DNA from: JBCCXZ01 sp965228005
GTDB taxonomy: Bacteria; Planctomycetota; Planctomycetia; Pirellulales; Lacipirellulaceae
Reading direction: 5' to 3'
DNA: 64,000 nt
NCBI GenBank assembly: GCA_965228005.1
Contig: CBDDGV010000003.1
Coordinates: 1,054,001 to 1,118,000, forward strand
Below, piece by piece: positions 38,527 through 47,778 of this stretch. The notes under the pieces are model-generated. The model saw only the letters and a program-made list of their open reading frames with translations, ran no database searches and was not told where the DNA came from. A program made the position numbers and the translations under genes. Position 1 is the first letter of the stretch. Every line of letters begins with the position of its first letter.

Positions 38527-39489
38527 ATGGCCGCCAACCAAAGTCCAAGACGACTCCGCTGGCATTGGACGACGTGGTTGCTTCTCATTCTCACATTGGC
38601 AATGGCGATCATCATCATCGTCCCGGGAGTGCCTAATCAGCCGACTCTGCTGGAAAGTAAGCCCCACCCGGATGAGTATGTCGGCAGCGGCCCCGGCGGT
38701 CCCCAACGCGCCGATAGCCAAGTCGAGGGCCCGTTGCTCGTCGTGGAGCACATACACGGGTGGCCTTGGACGTACTGCCGCCGAGCCCAAGGGTTCGGAG
38801 GAAAGGGCTGGCCGAATCCTCGCAACAGCAAGCAGAACGATCCTCTCCTCATTTTCGGCCACTACTTTGTTTCTTGGTCTGTCCCGAATGCGTGGCCGCT
38901 CAAAAGCGACGCCAGCGATTGGGATGTCCTTGCTCTGGCCGGTGACGCCGTCATCGGCCTCAGTATCGTAGCGCTCTTTACACTGCTCTGGGAAAGGAGA
39001 ATCCGCCGCCGGGGCGGCTTGCTCAGGCTGAACCTGAGAGACATGTTCGTTCTGACACTTTGTGTTGCGTACGCTGCCGGCTGGTGGTCCTACAACAGCA
39101 CTGAGGCACGAGAGGAAGAGAGGGCCATCAGTCTGCTCACGGAGTCGCGATCGCTGGCTAGACTCAACCAGCCTGGGTTCCCGAACCCTATCGGCGACAC
39201 AGAATATCGCGGGCCCGAATGGCTGAGGCGACTTCTCGGAGACCCATACCTGCTTTCGCCGCAGTGCTTTCGGGTAACCGGGCTCGTAGTCGATTCACAG
39301 ATGATGTCCGAGAAGCACTGGGGCGCCGTCGACAGCCTCCATCAACTCGAACGGCTAGTCATTCTTGGCGTTGCAGCCCGAGAGGACCTGCCCGAATCGG
39401 CAGAGCGGGCCATCGTCGGTATCAACGAGGTCACACTCCGCGAACCGCCCTCCGAGAGAAAGCCCTCTTCCGGAGGAGGCTTCTACTGA
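38527..39489 (+). CDS. Planctomycete-type membrane protein of unknown function
   Basis: This is a 320-residue protein. An N-terminal transmembrane helix (about 15-32, TTWLLLILTLAMAIIIIVPG) and two further hydrophobic segments (about 140-158 and 176-192) are seen. The motif HIHGWPWTYCRR near residue 75 resembles the HGWP motif of paralogous membrane proteins found widely in planctomycetes; I recognise the pattern but not a function. It follows the SHD1 gene by 57 bp. Confidence 0.65.
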   Translation: MAANQSPRRLRWHWTTWLLLILTLAMAIIIIVPGVPNQPTLLESKPHPDEYVGSGPGGPQRADSQVEGPLLVVEHIHGWPWTYCRRAQGFGGKGWPNPRNSKQNDPLLIFGHYFVSWSVPNAWPLKSDASDWDVLALAGDAVIGLSIVALFTLLWERRIRRRGGLLRLNLRDMFVLTLCVAYAAGWWSYNSTEAREEERAISLLTESRSLARLNQPGFPNPIGDTEYRGPEWLRRLLGDPYLLSPQCFRVTGLVVDSQMMSEKHWGAVDSLHQLERLVILGVAAREDLPESAERAIVGINEVTLREPPSERKPSSGGGFY

Positions 39490-39550
39490 GACCACACGCG
39501 AGTATTGCTTTACAAAGTTCAATGAACCGACTCGAGCTACGCTTCGGTTC

Positions 39551-40624
39551 CTAGTACCGGAAGATCCAGTCCACCGTCAGGCGGTTCTCCAGGATGTCGC
39601 GGCGGTCGGTCAGCGGCACCTCGAAGGCGATGCCCAGCTCGCGGTGGCGGTTCCGCTTGTACTTGATGCCGATCGCCTGGGTGACGATGTCGTTGCCCGC
39701 CACGCCGACCGAACCGAAGTTGAACAGGTCGCCGCCCTCCACGCCGGGCAGCGCCGTCTGCGTGCCGGCCCCGATCCAGGTGAACCAGTTGATCTCCGTC
39801 AGCACGTACCACTTGTCGAAGATCTGGTAATCCCAGTGGTTCGACCACCACCACATGTCGCTGGTCTCGTCGCCGTCCACCGGCAGGCGGAAGCCCATCG
39901 AGCTGAGCCAGTGGCCGTAGTCGAAGATCTCCATGCCGCCGGTCAGGTAGAAGTAGAACTCACCGTCGCCCCGGCCCTGCAGTGAGCGGGTCGAACCGAC
40001 GGGCATCTCGTAGCTCAACCCGGCGCTGAGCAGACGCTGATTCTGGGGGTCGGCCATCAGCAGGTACTTCAGGCCCGCGCCGACGTCGCCCCAGCCGTCG
40101 TCGAACAACGGGTTGTTCGAGACGATGAAGCCGTCCTTCGAGGCCACCAGCGAGAGCCGGTCGGTCAGAGCCGCCCGGAGCTGCACCGCGTACACCTGCG
40201 CGTCGCCCCCGGCCGCGGCTCGCGGGACGTGGTGGTTGAGGAAGAACGCCCGCGCTTCGGTCAGCACCCGCGGGTCCTCAAAGAACACCGGGTTGGTCAT
40301 CGGGCTGATGAAGTCGTCGAAGCAGTGGTCGGACGGCTTGAAGAGGCCGCACAGCCTCTTGCCGCCGCAGCCGCTCCCGCAACCGACCCCGTCGCAGCAA
40401 CCGTCGCCGCAGCAATCATCACCGCAACAGTCGTCGCCGCAGCAGCTGTCGCACGCGGAGCAGAGCGAGAAGTTGTGGTCGGCGAGCGCCGCCAGGTCGG
40501 CCGACACTTCGGGCAGCACGAGCTGCTCCATCGCCGGGGCGTGCACCCAGCCGACGCAGGCCAGCACGGCCGCGGCCGCCAATCGTTGTGCGCTCAGGAA
40601 TCCAACAAACTTCGCATCAATCAT
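39551..40624 (-). CDS. Outer-membrane beta-barrel protein with cysteine-rich N-terminal segment
   Basis: About 357 residues from the ATG at 40624, which has GGAGG 8 bases upstream (the frame runs back to 40675). A signal peptide (about 10-32) precedes a segment with 14 cysteines in about 50 residues, built from CCGDD repeats (tandem 15-bp units in the DNA), then a C-terminal ~250 residues of amphipathic, aromatic-rich strands ending DWIFRY, as outer-membrane barrels do. The cysteine segment could bind metal or be disulfide cross-linked in the envelope. No other gene is near on this strand. Confidence 0.75.
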   Translation of the reverse strand: MIDAKFVGFLSAQRLAAAAVLACVGWVHAPAMEQLVLPEVSADLAALADHNFSLCSACDSCCGDDCCGDDCCGDGCCDGVGCGSGCGGKRLCGLFKPSDHCFDDFISPMTNPVFFEDPRVLTEARAFFLNHHVPRAAAGGDAQVYAVQLRAALTDRLSLVASKDGFIVSNNPLFDDGWGDVGAGLKYLLMADPQNQRLLSAGLSYEMPVGSTRSLQGRGDGEFYFYLTGGMEIFDYGHWLSSMGFRLPVDGDETSDMWWWSNHWDYQIFDKWYVLTEINWFTWIGAGTQTALPGVEGGDLFNFGSVGVAGNDIVTQAIGIKYKRNRHRELGIAFEVPLTDRRDILENRLTVDWIFRY

Positions 40625-41027
40625 CACCAAACCTCCGTGTCGCGTCCGCCGCCGCCACTCATTGGCTAGCCACATTCAGATAAGTCGACGGTACGGTGCG
40701 GTTGTCGGCAGCGTCGAACGCACGGGCCGCAAAGCTTTACTAGGCGGCACAACCGCAACACACAGCCGATGCCCCGTCCAGCCGGCGGCGGCCACGAATG
40801 AAGGATCCGTTGGCGGCAGGCAGCGCAGTCGTCGAGCAGCTCTCGCTCGGATCGTCCTCGCAGCGCCGTCTACTCGATGAACCCGACCGTACGAAGCGCC
40901 TCCCTCGGAGTCGTTTCGACCTTATCTAACGCTCTGCCGGTAACAGCCGGACTTCCCTCACGCTAACGGGGTAGGGGCCGTTGCGCACCGCCCGTGCAGG
41001 TCGTTCGGCCGCCACAAAGTCAGTCCG

Positions 41028-41056
41028 TTGGAAGAGTTAGGGCCCGCCTCTATACT
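41028..41056 (+). promoter_or_regulatory. Sigma-70-like promoter for the redoxin/cytochrome gene
   Basis: TTGGAA (41028-41033) and TATACT (41051-41056) are 17 bp apart. The position matters: the possible GTG start at 40994 lies upstream of this promoter, so translation must begin later. The rest of the region 40625-41027 shows no other gene. Confidence 0.5.
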
Positions 41057-41140
41057 GACGGTCCGCGCCGGACGTTCGCGGAAGGACACGAAAAGGGGCC
41101 CTCGGGCCGAAAAGGAGGCGCCTACGCGGCGGCTGTTGCA

Positions 41141-43138
41141 TTGATCAGGACCATTTCCACGTTCGCGGCCGTTTGGGCCCTGTTTGTTCTCAGTGATTGC
41201 GGTTCGGTAGCCCTCGCCAACGAGCCGCCGTCGGTCGAGCTCTACGACATCTTCGGCACGACCCGCTACCCGGCCGACTTTGTCGACGCCAACACCGAGG
41301 CGATCGTCGTCGTGGTGCTCGACGACCGGTGCCCGGTGGTGCAGCAGCTGGCGCCGACGCTCGTCGCGCTGCATGAGAAATACAACGGTTTTGAGAAAGA
41401 CCGCGCCGGCCAGCCCAAGCCCGCCGCCGGCTTCCCCGAGGGAAAGTACCCCGGCGACCGGGTGAAGTTCCTCGGCGTGTACATCAAGCACGACATGGGC
41501 GCCAAACGCATGGCCGCCCACGCCGCGGCGGTGCGGATCCCCTTCCGTGTGGTGCACGACACCGGCAAGCAGCTTATCCAGCAGCTCGGCCTCACCCGGC
41601 TCTCCGAGGCGGCGGTGCTCACCCCCGATTGGCAGGTTCGCTACCGCGGCCCCGTCGACGACCAGCACGCCCAGGGCGCCCGCAAGCCGAAGGCGAACCA
41701 GCACTACGTGGTCGACGCCGTCGACGCCATCCTCGCCGGCGAGCCGGTGCAGGTCACGCAGCGTCCGCCGGTCGGCTGCAAAATCAGCTTCGCTGAGCCC
41801 GCCCGGGTCGAGACGGCGCTCACCTACCACAAAGACGTCGAGCCGCTCCTGCAGAAGCACTGCCAGGCGTGCCACCGTGAGGGCGAAGTCGGCCCGCTCA
41901 ACCTGCTCACCTACAAGGACGTGATGGCCTACGCAGGCATGGTCGAAGAGGTGATCCTGCACGAGCGGATGCCGCCGTTCCCCGGCGAGACCACCCGCTC
42001 GTTCGCGGCCGACGAACGGCTCACCGAGGACGAGCGGAACACGCTGCTCGAATGGCTCCGCAGCGACCGCCGCCAGGGCGACCCCGCCGACGCCCCGCCG
42101 CCGCGCCAGTTCGGCAGCCGCGACCACTGGAACATCGGCGAGCCCGACCTCGTGTTCAAGATGCCCGAGCCGCTCGAGATCCCCGCCACCGGCATCCTCA
42201 ATTACTTCTACATCCCCGTCCCCGTGAACGGCGGCAAGGGTTTTGCTGAGGACCGCTGGATCGAGGCCATCGAGACGCACCCCGGCGACCCGAAGGTGGT
42301 GCACCACGTGCAGGTGCACGAGTACTTCGGCCCCGTCGACCGCGAGCCGACCGCCCTGGACCAGATCCTCATCTACGGCCTCGGCATCGAGACCGCCCGC
42401 CTGCTCGGCGGTTACACCCCCGGCAACGAAGAGGGCAACCAACTCCGCCTGGAGCGTTACCTCCCGCCCGGCTCCGAAGGCAAGACCGCCGGGATCAGGC
42501 TCTCCAAGGGCGCCAACCTCATGTTCGAGGTTCACTACACCACCAACGGCACGGCCACCACCGACCAGAGCGAAGTGGCCATCAAGTTCGCCGACAAGAA
42601 ACCGGACGTGGAACTCGACTCGTGGTTCCCCTTCCGCAGCCGGGCCGACTTGATCGTCCCCGCCAACCTGCAGCACCACAGCGCCCAAGACCTCTACCAC
42701 TTCGGCCGCGCCACCGACGGCAAGCCCGTGCTGCTGCACGCCCTGCGGCCGCACATGCACTCCCGCGGGAAGAGCTTCCGCGTGGAGATCGTCGACCCCC
42801 GCGGCCTGTCGCAGACCGTCCTCCGCGACCACTCGCAGCACAGCCTCGTCCGCGGCGAACCGATCCTCACCGTCCCCGTGTGGGACTTCGACTGGCAACG
42901 CTTCTACCAGTTCGAAGAGCCGATCCTGATCCGCCCCAACGAGGCGCTGCTCGCCACCGCCTACTGGGACAACACCCGCCACAACCCCCGCAACCCCGAC
43001 CCGCAGGACAACGCCCCCTGGGGCCAGCAGACCACCCAAGAGATGTTCAACACGCTGCTGCTGTTCGAAGTTCTCGAACCCGACGACCCGCGGGCCCAGC
43101 CGACCGAGCGGCGTGAGGTGGCGAGGAAAGCCCGATGA
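41141..43138 (+). CDS. Exported thioredoxin-like / cytochrome c / copper-monooxygenase-like fusion
   Basis: About 665 residues if begun at TTG 41141, just before a signal peptide (IRTISTFAAVWALFVLSDCGSVALA); an in-frame GTG at 40994 is upstream of the likely promoter. Three parts follow. A redoxin-like domain (about 30-200) has one Cys (DDRCPVVQQ) instead of CxxC. A c-type haem motif CQACH is near residue 245. A C-terminal region (about 330-630) has His motifs HHVQVHEYFGP, FEVHYTTNG and RPHMHSRGKS like copper type II ascorbate-dependent monooxygenases. Comparable fusions occur in planctomycetes and acidobacteria. It likely acts in the periplasm as an oxidoreductase; the substrate is unknown. 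Its stop overlaps the next start by 4 bases. Confidence 0.8.
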   Translation: MIRTISTFAAVWALFVLSDCGSVALANEPPSVELYDIFGTTRYPADFVDANTEAIVVVVLDDRCPVVQQLAPTLVALHEKYNGFEKDRAGQPKPAAGFPEGKYPGDRVKFLGVYIKHDMGAKRMAAHAAAVRIPFRVVHDTGKQLIQQLGLTRLSEAAVLTPDWQVRYRGPVDDQHAQGARKPKANQHYVVDAVDAILAGEPVQVTQRPPVGCKISFAEPARVETALTYHKDVEPLLQKHCQACHREGEVGPLNLLTYKDVMAYAGMVEEVILHERMPPFPGETTRSFAADERLTEDERNTLLEWLRSDRRQGDPADAPPPRQFGSRDHWNIGEPDLVFKMPEPLEIPATGILNYFYIPVPVNGGKGFAEDRWIEAIETHPGDPKVVHHVQVHEYFGPVDREPTALDQILIYGLGIETARLLGGYTPGNEEGNQLRLERYLPPGSEGKTAGIRLSKGANLMFEVHYTTNGTATTDQSEVAIKFADKKPDVELDSWFPFRSRADLIVPANLQHHSAQDLYHFGRATDGKPVLLHALRPHMHSRGKSFRVEIVDPRGLSQTVLRDHSQHSLVRGEPILTVPVWDFDWQRFYQFEEPILIRPNEALLATAYWDNTRHNPRNPDPQDNAPWGQQTTQEMFNTLLLFEVLEPDDPRAQPTERREVARKAR

Positions 43139-44931
43139 ACAGCCGGACTCGCCTTACGCTACTAGCGGTCCTCGCAACGACCGCCGCGGCCGGCGTCTGC
43201 TCGGCCGAACGCATCGCCGCGTCGGTCGGTCGCTTCGACTCCGCTGCATACGACGCCGAGCGTTCCACTCGTTCGCAAGGGCTCCGCACCGAGCTCGCCT
43301 CGTTCGACGCCAAGCTCGCGGCACAATCCGACGCCGAGCGTAGGGCGTGGCACGCCTATCTTGAGTGGGACGCTTGGGCTAAACCGTTTCTAGGAACCGG
43401 CGAACTCGACGCCGACGCCGCCCGCCGCGTGTCGAAGCGATTCTTCGCCGAGAGCGAGGGGTTCGAACACCCGCACATCGACCGACTCCGCTGGGCATTG
43501 ATCGAGCACCTCGACGCCTTGGCCGCAGGCGCCGACGACCCGGCCAGTGGAACAACCGCCGCAGCAGAAACGCTCGACGCGGCCCTCGGCGGCAGCGACT
43601 ACACCTACGCCGAGCTCGAAGAAGCCTTCTGGCGGCTCGCCGCGACGGGGCAGGGCGCCGCCCTCCGGGACGCCCTGGCCGACCGGTTCGACGGCCCGCT
43701 GATCGTCGGTCAGATCCGCCGCGACCTCGTCGAGGCCCGCGTCGATCAGTTCCAGTCCACCTCGCAAGAAACCCGCCAGACCCGCAACCGCATCTCGGGC
43801 GCGTCGGTCGTCGGCACGTCGACCGTCGACACGAACACCACCGCCCAGATGCTCAACGGCCCCCACGGCGCCACGCTCCGGGTGACCGCCCGCGGCACCG
43901 TTCGCTCGCCCCGCAACGTTGCCACCCGCGACCGCGTGAGCGTCGTCAGCTCGTCCGACTCCACTTTCACAGCCGTGGCCGACGTCTACTGGCAAGGCGA
44001 CAGCCTCACGTTCAGCGCGCCGCAGGCCAACGCGAACACGAATTCCCGCATCCGCAGCATCAACTCGCCCCGCCTCGGCCGCCGCATCGCGGAGCGTCGC
44101 GTCCAGGAGAGCCGCGCTTCCGGCGAGGCCCAGGCCGAACGCCTCATCGAGCAGCAGACCGCCGAGTCGATGACCGAACGCCTCAACAAAGCGGTCGCCA
44201 AGCTCAACCAACGCGCCGAGCGGTTCCTGTCGTTCCTTTCCCGCACGGGCAACAAATCGCTCGAGTGGAGCACGCTCCTCCGCGAGGGCTCGGTCCAGAT
44301 CGGCTACCGCCCCCGCACCCGCTCGGGCCTCGGCGCGCCGCCCCACCGCACTCCGCCGCTCAAGGGCGAGGAGGCCGTCATGCTCTCGTTCCACGACTCG
44401 GCCTTCGAGACGGTCCTCGAAAAGCACGTCGCCGGCACGGTCTGGACCGACGTCACGTTCTCCAAGATGCAACGCGAGGTTACCGGCGGCACCACCGAGC
44501 CGATGCTCATCGGCCTCGAGCCCGAGCGGTGGAGCGTCCGCTGGAGCTGGCGCCGCCCGGTGAGCATCCACTTCGACCCAGAGGCCGCTACGGTCCGGTA
44601 CCGATTCGATTGGCTCGAGATCGACGGCGAGCGTTTCGACGCCCCGGTCGAGGTCTTGCAGCGACTCGAAGTCTCCGCCGACAACCTCGGCCACCAGCTC
44701 ACGCGGCTCGAGCCGGTGAGCGTCACCAGCACCGACCCCGCCCGCCCGCTGCCGACCGTGGCCCGCAACTTCTTGGAGCGCAAGTTCGAACGCCCGGTGG
44801 GCGAGCCGTTCTACTTCGACGGCCTGCAGTTCCCCGCCGGCGGCGAGCTCGACGGCTTCGCCGGCTTCCAATCGCTCGGGGCGCAGCTCGAAGACCACTG
44901 GCTGCACCTGACGTACGCCAAGCGTCGCTAA
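43135..44931 (+). CDS. Secreted protein of unknown function coupled to the redoxin fusion
   Basis: This is a 598-residue protein. The ATG at 43135 overlaps the previous stop by 4 bases, so translation is coupled. A signal peptide (about 1-24, ending GVCSA) is present. The mature protein is rich in Arg, Glu and Ala with a helical segment around 300-360 and mixed alpha/beta regions at the ends. No catalytic or metal motif is visible. Operon coupling suggests it assists or localises the redox protein. Confidence 0.7.
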   Translation: MNSRTRLTLLAVLATTAAAGVCSAERIAASVGRFDSAAYDAERSTRSQGLRTELASFDAKLAAQSDAERRAWHAYLEWDAWAKPFLGTGELDADAARRVSKRFFAESEGFEHPHIDRLRWALIEHLDALAAGADDPASGTTAAAETLDAALGGSDYTYAELEEAFWRLAATGQGAALRDALADRFDGPLIVGQIRRDLVEARVDQFQSTSQETRQTRNRISGASVVGTSTVDTNTTAQMLNGPHGATLRVTARGTVRSPRNVATRDRVSVVSSSDSTFTAVADVYWQGDSLTFSAPQANANTNSRIRSINSPRLGRRIAERRVQESRASGEAQAERLIEQQTAESMTERLNKAVAKLNQRAERFLSFLSRTGNKSLEWSTLLREGSVQIGYRPRTRSGLGAPPHRTPPLKGEEAVMLSFHDSAFETVLEKHVAGTVWTDVTFSKMQREVTGGTTEPMLIGLEPERWSVRWSWRRPVSIHFDPEAATVRYRFDWLEIDGERFDAPVEVLQRLEVSADNLGHQLTRLEPVSVTSTDPARPLPTVARNFLERKFERPVGEPFYFDGLQFPAGGELDGFAGFQSLGAQLEDHWLHLTYAKRR

Positions 44932-45163
44932 CCACGGGTGGCACAGGGGTCTCGCCGGCGGAGCACTACGCTCGTTCGTGCGAAGAGAAGCTATAGGCCC
45001 TCAGGAGGGTCACTCCATATGCAGTTGGCGGTATGCTGGAATCTGCAATGAACGGTGACGCCGAGATCGACTACGTATTCCCGAGATAGGCGTTCGTATC
45101 GAATCTGGGTTTGTCTCCGGAAGCCTGTTGCAGTGTCCAGGCCGTACTCTGAGGAACCGAGTC

Positions 45164-45589
45164 ATGCAGGAGGGTTGGTGCGACAATGACTACATTATCC
45201 TGTACGACTCAAACTTGGCTGGCCAGGTTGCCGCTAAGTACGAGCTGCATCGATTCCTGGGTGGCTACAGTCTGATTGGCCTCCGCGGTTGGGACGACTT
45301 TATCGTGGCTGCCCCTGACCGAAAGACATATACAATCCCAACGATCCCAATCGACCTGAGGCACTTGACTCCATTCGACGTTCCCTCACCGCAGTTGCTT
45401 AAGGTTGATCATAGGTTTACCGGACGTATCAAGTGGTACGTCCAACCACTTGTCTTTGGAGGTGACGGAGGGGCGGAGGACAACCTTGTTTGGCTTAACC
45501 AGGAACAGCACGCAAAGGCTGTGGTGTACTGGAACAATCTGTATCAAGAGCATATTTCACGAGGCGAGAATCAACCGGCCCAAGAGTGA
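45164..45589 (+). CDS. Lower-G+C orphan protein, SUKH-like C-terminus possible
   Basis: About 141 residues from the ATG at 45164, preceded by GAGGAA at good spacing (the frame extends back to 45128). The C-terminal part (GRIKWYVQPLVFGGDGG ... WLNQEQHAKAVVYWNNLYQ) is reminiscent of bacterial SUKH/SMI1-KNR4 immunity proteins, but I am not sure. Codons and base composition look clearly less G+C-rich than in flanking genes, as expected for recent transfer. No partner toxin is visible. It sits between the secreted 598-residue gene and the helicase gene. Confidence 0.55.
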   Translation: MQEGWCDNDYIILYDSNLAGQVAAKYELHRFLGGYSLIGLRGWDDFIVAAPDRKTYTIPTIPIDLRHLTPFDVPSPQLLKVDHRFTGRIKWYVQPLVFGGDGGAEDNLVWLNQEQHAKAVVYWNNLYQEHISRGENQPAQE

Positions 45590-45752
45590 GAGCTCGCGAT
45601 CTGCTAATCTGCAAAGGAGGGATCGTCCTGAGCACTTCGCGCAGATCTTACGGCACGACTTACGGCGGCAAGGCGCCCTCACGACTCGCCCCAGGTCCAA
45701 AGTCCGACAATCACAGGAACTTCGGAAACGCGACGCGCGAGGGCAACCCGCA

Positions 45753-47231
45753 TCAGAGGCTCTTGCGGTGCCGGCTGTTCCGCTTCGACTTATTACCGCT
45801 GCCGAAAGAGGTCTGACCGCTCGGTTTCGCGCCCTGCTTCCCGCGCCTTGAGCGCCCGCCGCCGGTTGCCGAACCATCCTCGGCCTTGCCGTCGGTCCGC
45901 CGACCCTTGGCGCCGCCGGGCTTCTTGCCGCCCGGTTTGCGGCCGCCGGGCTTCGGGCCCCCGGGCCGTCCGCCGCGGCCGCCCTTCTTCTGGGGCCGTC
46001 GGCTTGGGCTGCTCGTGATCGGGTCGGTCGGCTCAAAGCCCGCCACCGTCGGCTCCACCTCGATCGCACGCCTCATCAGTTTTTCGATCTGCTTCAAGAG
46101 CCCCCGTTCGTCACCCGCGCAGAACGAAACCGCCGTGCCCTCCGCCCCCGCACGCGCCGTCCGGCCGATCCGGTGCACGTACGTCTCCGGCGTTTCGGGC
46201 AGGTCGAAGTTCACCACGTGAGCCACGTCGCGGATGTCCAGGCCCCGCGCGGCGATGTCCGTCGCCACCAGCACCGGCGGGTCCGTGCCCTTGAACCGGG
46301 CCAGCGCCTTGTTGCGGGCGCCCTGGCTCTTGTTGCCGTGGATCGCCGCCGCCTCGACGCCGCTCTTCTTCAGCTTCCGCACGATCTTGTCCGCCCCGTG
46401 CTTGGTGCGGCTGAACACGAGCGTCCGCCCCCGCGGCCGCTCCTTGAGGAAGTGGCTTAGCAGGTCGGGCTTCCGCTTCTTGTCGACCAGGTGCACCGTC
46501 TGCGTGATCCGCTCCGCCGGCGTCGCGATCGGCGCCACGGCCACCGAAGCCGGGTCCTTCAGCCAACGCTGTGCGAGCCGCCGGATCTCCTCGGGCATCG
46601 TCGCGGAGAACATCAGCGTCTGCCGCTCCGTCGGCACCGCCGCGACGATCTGCTTCAGCGCCGGCAGGAACCCCATGTCCAGCATCTGGTCGGCCTCGTC
46701 GAATACCAGGATCTCGATGTTCGACAGGTCGATGTAACCCTGCTCACGCAGGTCCAGTAGCCGCCCCGGCGTGGCGACCAACGCGTCGACCCCGTGCCGC
46801 AGCGCCTTCACCTGATTCACCTGCGACACCCCGCCGTACACGACCGTCTGCCGCAGCGGCGTGTACTTGCCGTACTTCTCCAGGCTCTCCTGGATCTGCG
46901 CCGCCAGCTCGCGCGTCGGCGCGAGCACCAACGCCCGGATCGGCCGAGGCTTCGGCTGCGAGCCCTTCGGCCGCCGCTTGTTCTGCCGCGCCTCCTTCGG
47001 CTGCCCCTCGGGACGCTTCGGCTTGGGAGGCAGGGTCTGCATCAGGCGGTCGAGCATCGGCAGCGTGAACGCCGCGGTCTTGCCCGTGCCGGTCTGCGCG
47101 CAGCCGATCAGGTCGCGTCCGGCGAGCACCACGGGGATCGCCTCCGCCTGGATCGGCGTGGCGGTCTCGTAGCCCAACGCCTCGGTGGCGCGGAGGAACT
47201 GCTCGGCCAGGCCGAGTTCAGAAAACTGCAT
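45753..47231 (-). CDS. DEAD-box RNA helicase (RhlE type)
   Basis: About 492 residues from the ATG at 47231 (MQFSELGLAEQFLRATEALGY); the frame extends to 47249. All core motifs are present: Q motif (PIQAEAIP), motif I AQTGTGKT, motif II VFDEADQMLDMGF, SAT, and VI HRIGRTARAG. The C-terminal ~95 residues are Lys/Arg/Gly-rich (GGRGGRPGGPKPGG...), a flexible RNA-binding tail. RhlE helicases help ribosome assembly and mRNA turnover. It is encoded alone. Confidence 0.92.
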   Translation of the reverse strand: MQFSELGLAEQFLRATEALGYETATPIQAEAIPVVLAGRDLIGCAQTGTGKTAAFTLPMLDRLMQTLPPKPKRPEGQPKEARQNKRRPKGSQPKPRPIRALVLAPTRELAAQIQESLEKYGKYTPLRQTVVYGGVSQVNQVKALRHGVDALVATPGRLLDLREQGYIDLSNIEILVFDEADQMLDMGFLPALKQIVAAVPTERQTLMFSATMPEEIRRLAQRWLKDPASVAVAPIATPAERITQTVHLVDKKRKPDLLSHFLKERPRGRTLVFSRTKHGADKIVRKLKKSGVEAAAIHGNKSQGARNKALARFKGTDPPVLVATDIAARGLDIRDVAHVVNFDLPETPETYVHRIGRTARAGAEGTAVSFCAGDERGLLKQIEKLMRRAIEVEPTVAGFEPTDPITSSPSRRPQKKGGRGGRPGGPKPGGRKPGGKKPGGAKGRRTDGKAEDGSATGGGRSRRGKQGAKPSGQTSFGSGNKSKRNSRHRKSL

Positions 47232-47778
47232 TCTCTCTTCACTTTCCATTCGGTTGCCGCACGAGGGGCGCGGTCCGGGGCCTGTGTGCAGCCCGGGCGC
47301 ACGATCGTCGCGGCGTTCCCCGAGGTTCTCGGGGCGGTTGCCTGTTACCGGCCCGGTCCGTTTGCACGGAGGCCGCTCAAACGGAGCGGCGTCGCCGCAA
47401 CCGCGGCGGGGCCGTAAGGGGCAAGAAAATCAATCGCGGTCGAGAGCAAGAGATCCGGCGGGTGGGAGAGGCTTGTTGGGAAGCCCCAGTGCCGGTGAGC
47501 CGCTTACGTCGAATTTGAATGAACACAACCGGCACGCCCGTGGGCGTTTGGGCCGGGAGGTCTCACACCTTGTTGTTGGCACAAGCATAGCAGCCGCCCG
47601 CCCCCGGGCAAGGCCGCCCCGGATTGTAAGCACAGATAGCAGGGCCCGCGGGACGCTGCACACGGCAGAACCGGCCGAAACTGCCGGTATTGCACTAGTG
47701 AAGCGTGAAACAGACCCATGAAACAAAGCGCAGCACTGGCGAGACGCCAGTGCTGCCCTACTACCGGCCTGGTCCGAT
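47232..47778. other. Intergenic stretch upstream of the helicase gene
   Basis: About 550 bp. It presumably carries the helicase promoter, although no clear hexamer pair was found, and the terminator-like hairpin described separately. No coding frame with convincing codon use was seen. Confidence 0.4.
47730..47756 (-). terminator. Terminator-like REP hairpin
   Basis: Perfect 12-bp arms (47730-47741, 47745-47756) surround a 3-base loop. On the minus strand it is followed by GCTTTGTTTC. It lies 22 bp beyond the stop of the minus-strand membrane protein gene, so it probably ends that transcript. Confidence 0.6.

Noticed and set aside
44932..45163. tRNA-like GTTCG pattern near 45090
   Set aside because: No cloverleaf arms could be folded around it; no tRNA is supported anywhere in the window.
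45586..45816. 76-codon plus-strand frame at the helicase 3' end
   Set aside because: It is antisense to the helicase tail, low in complexity and not supported by a clear start.
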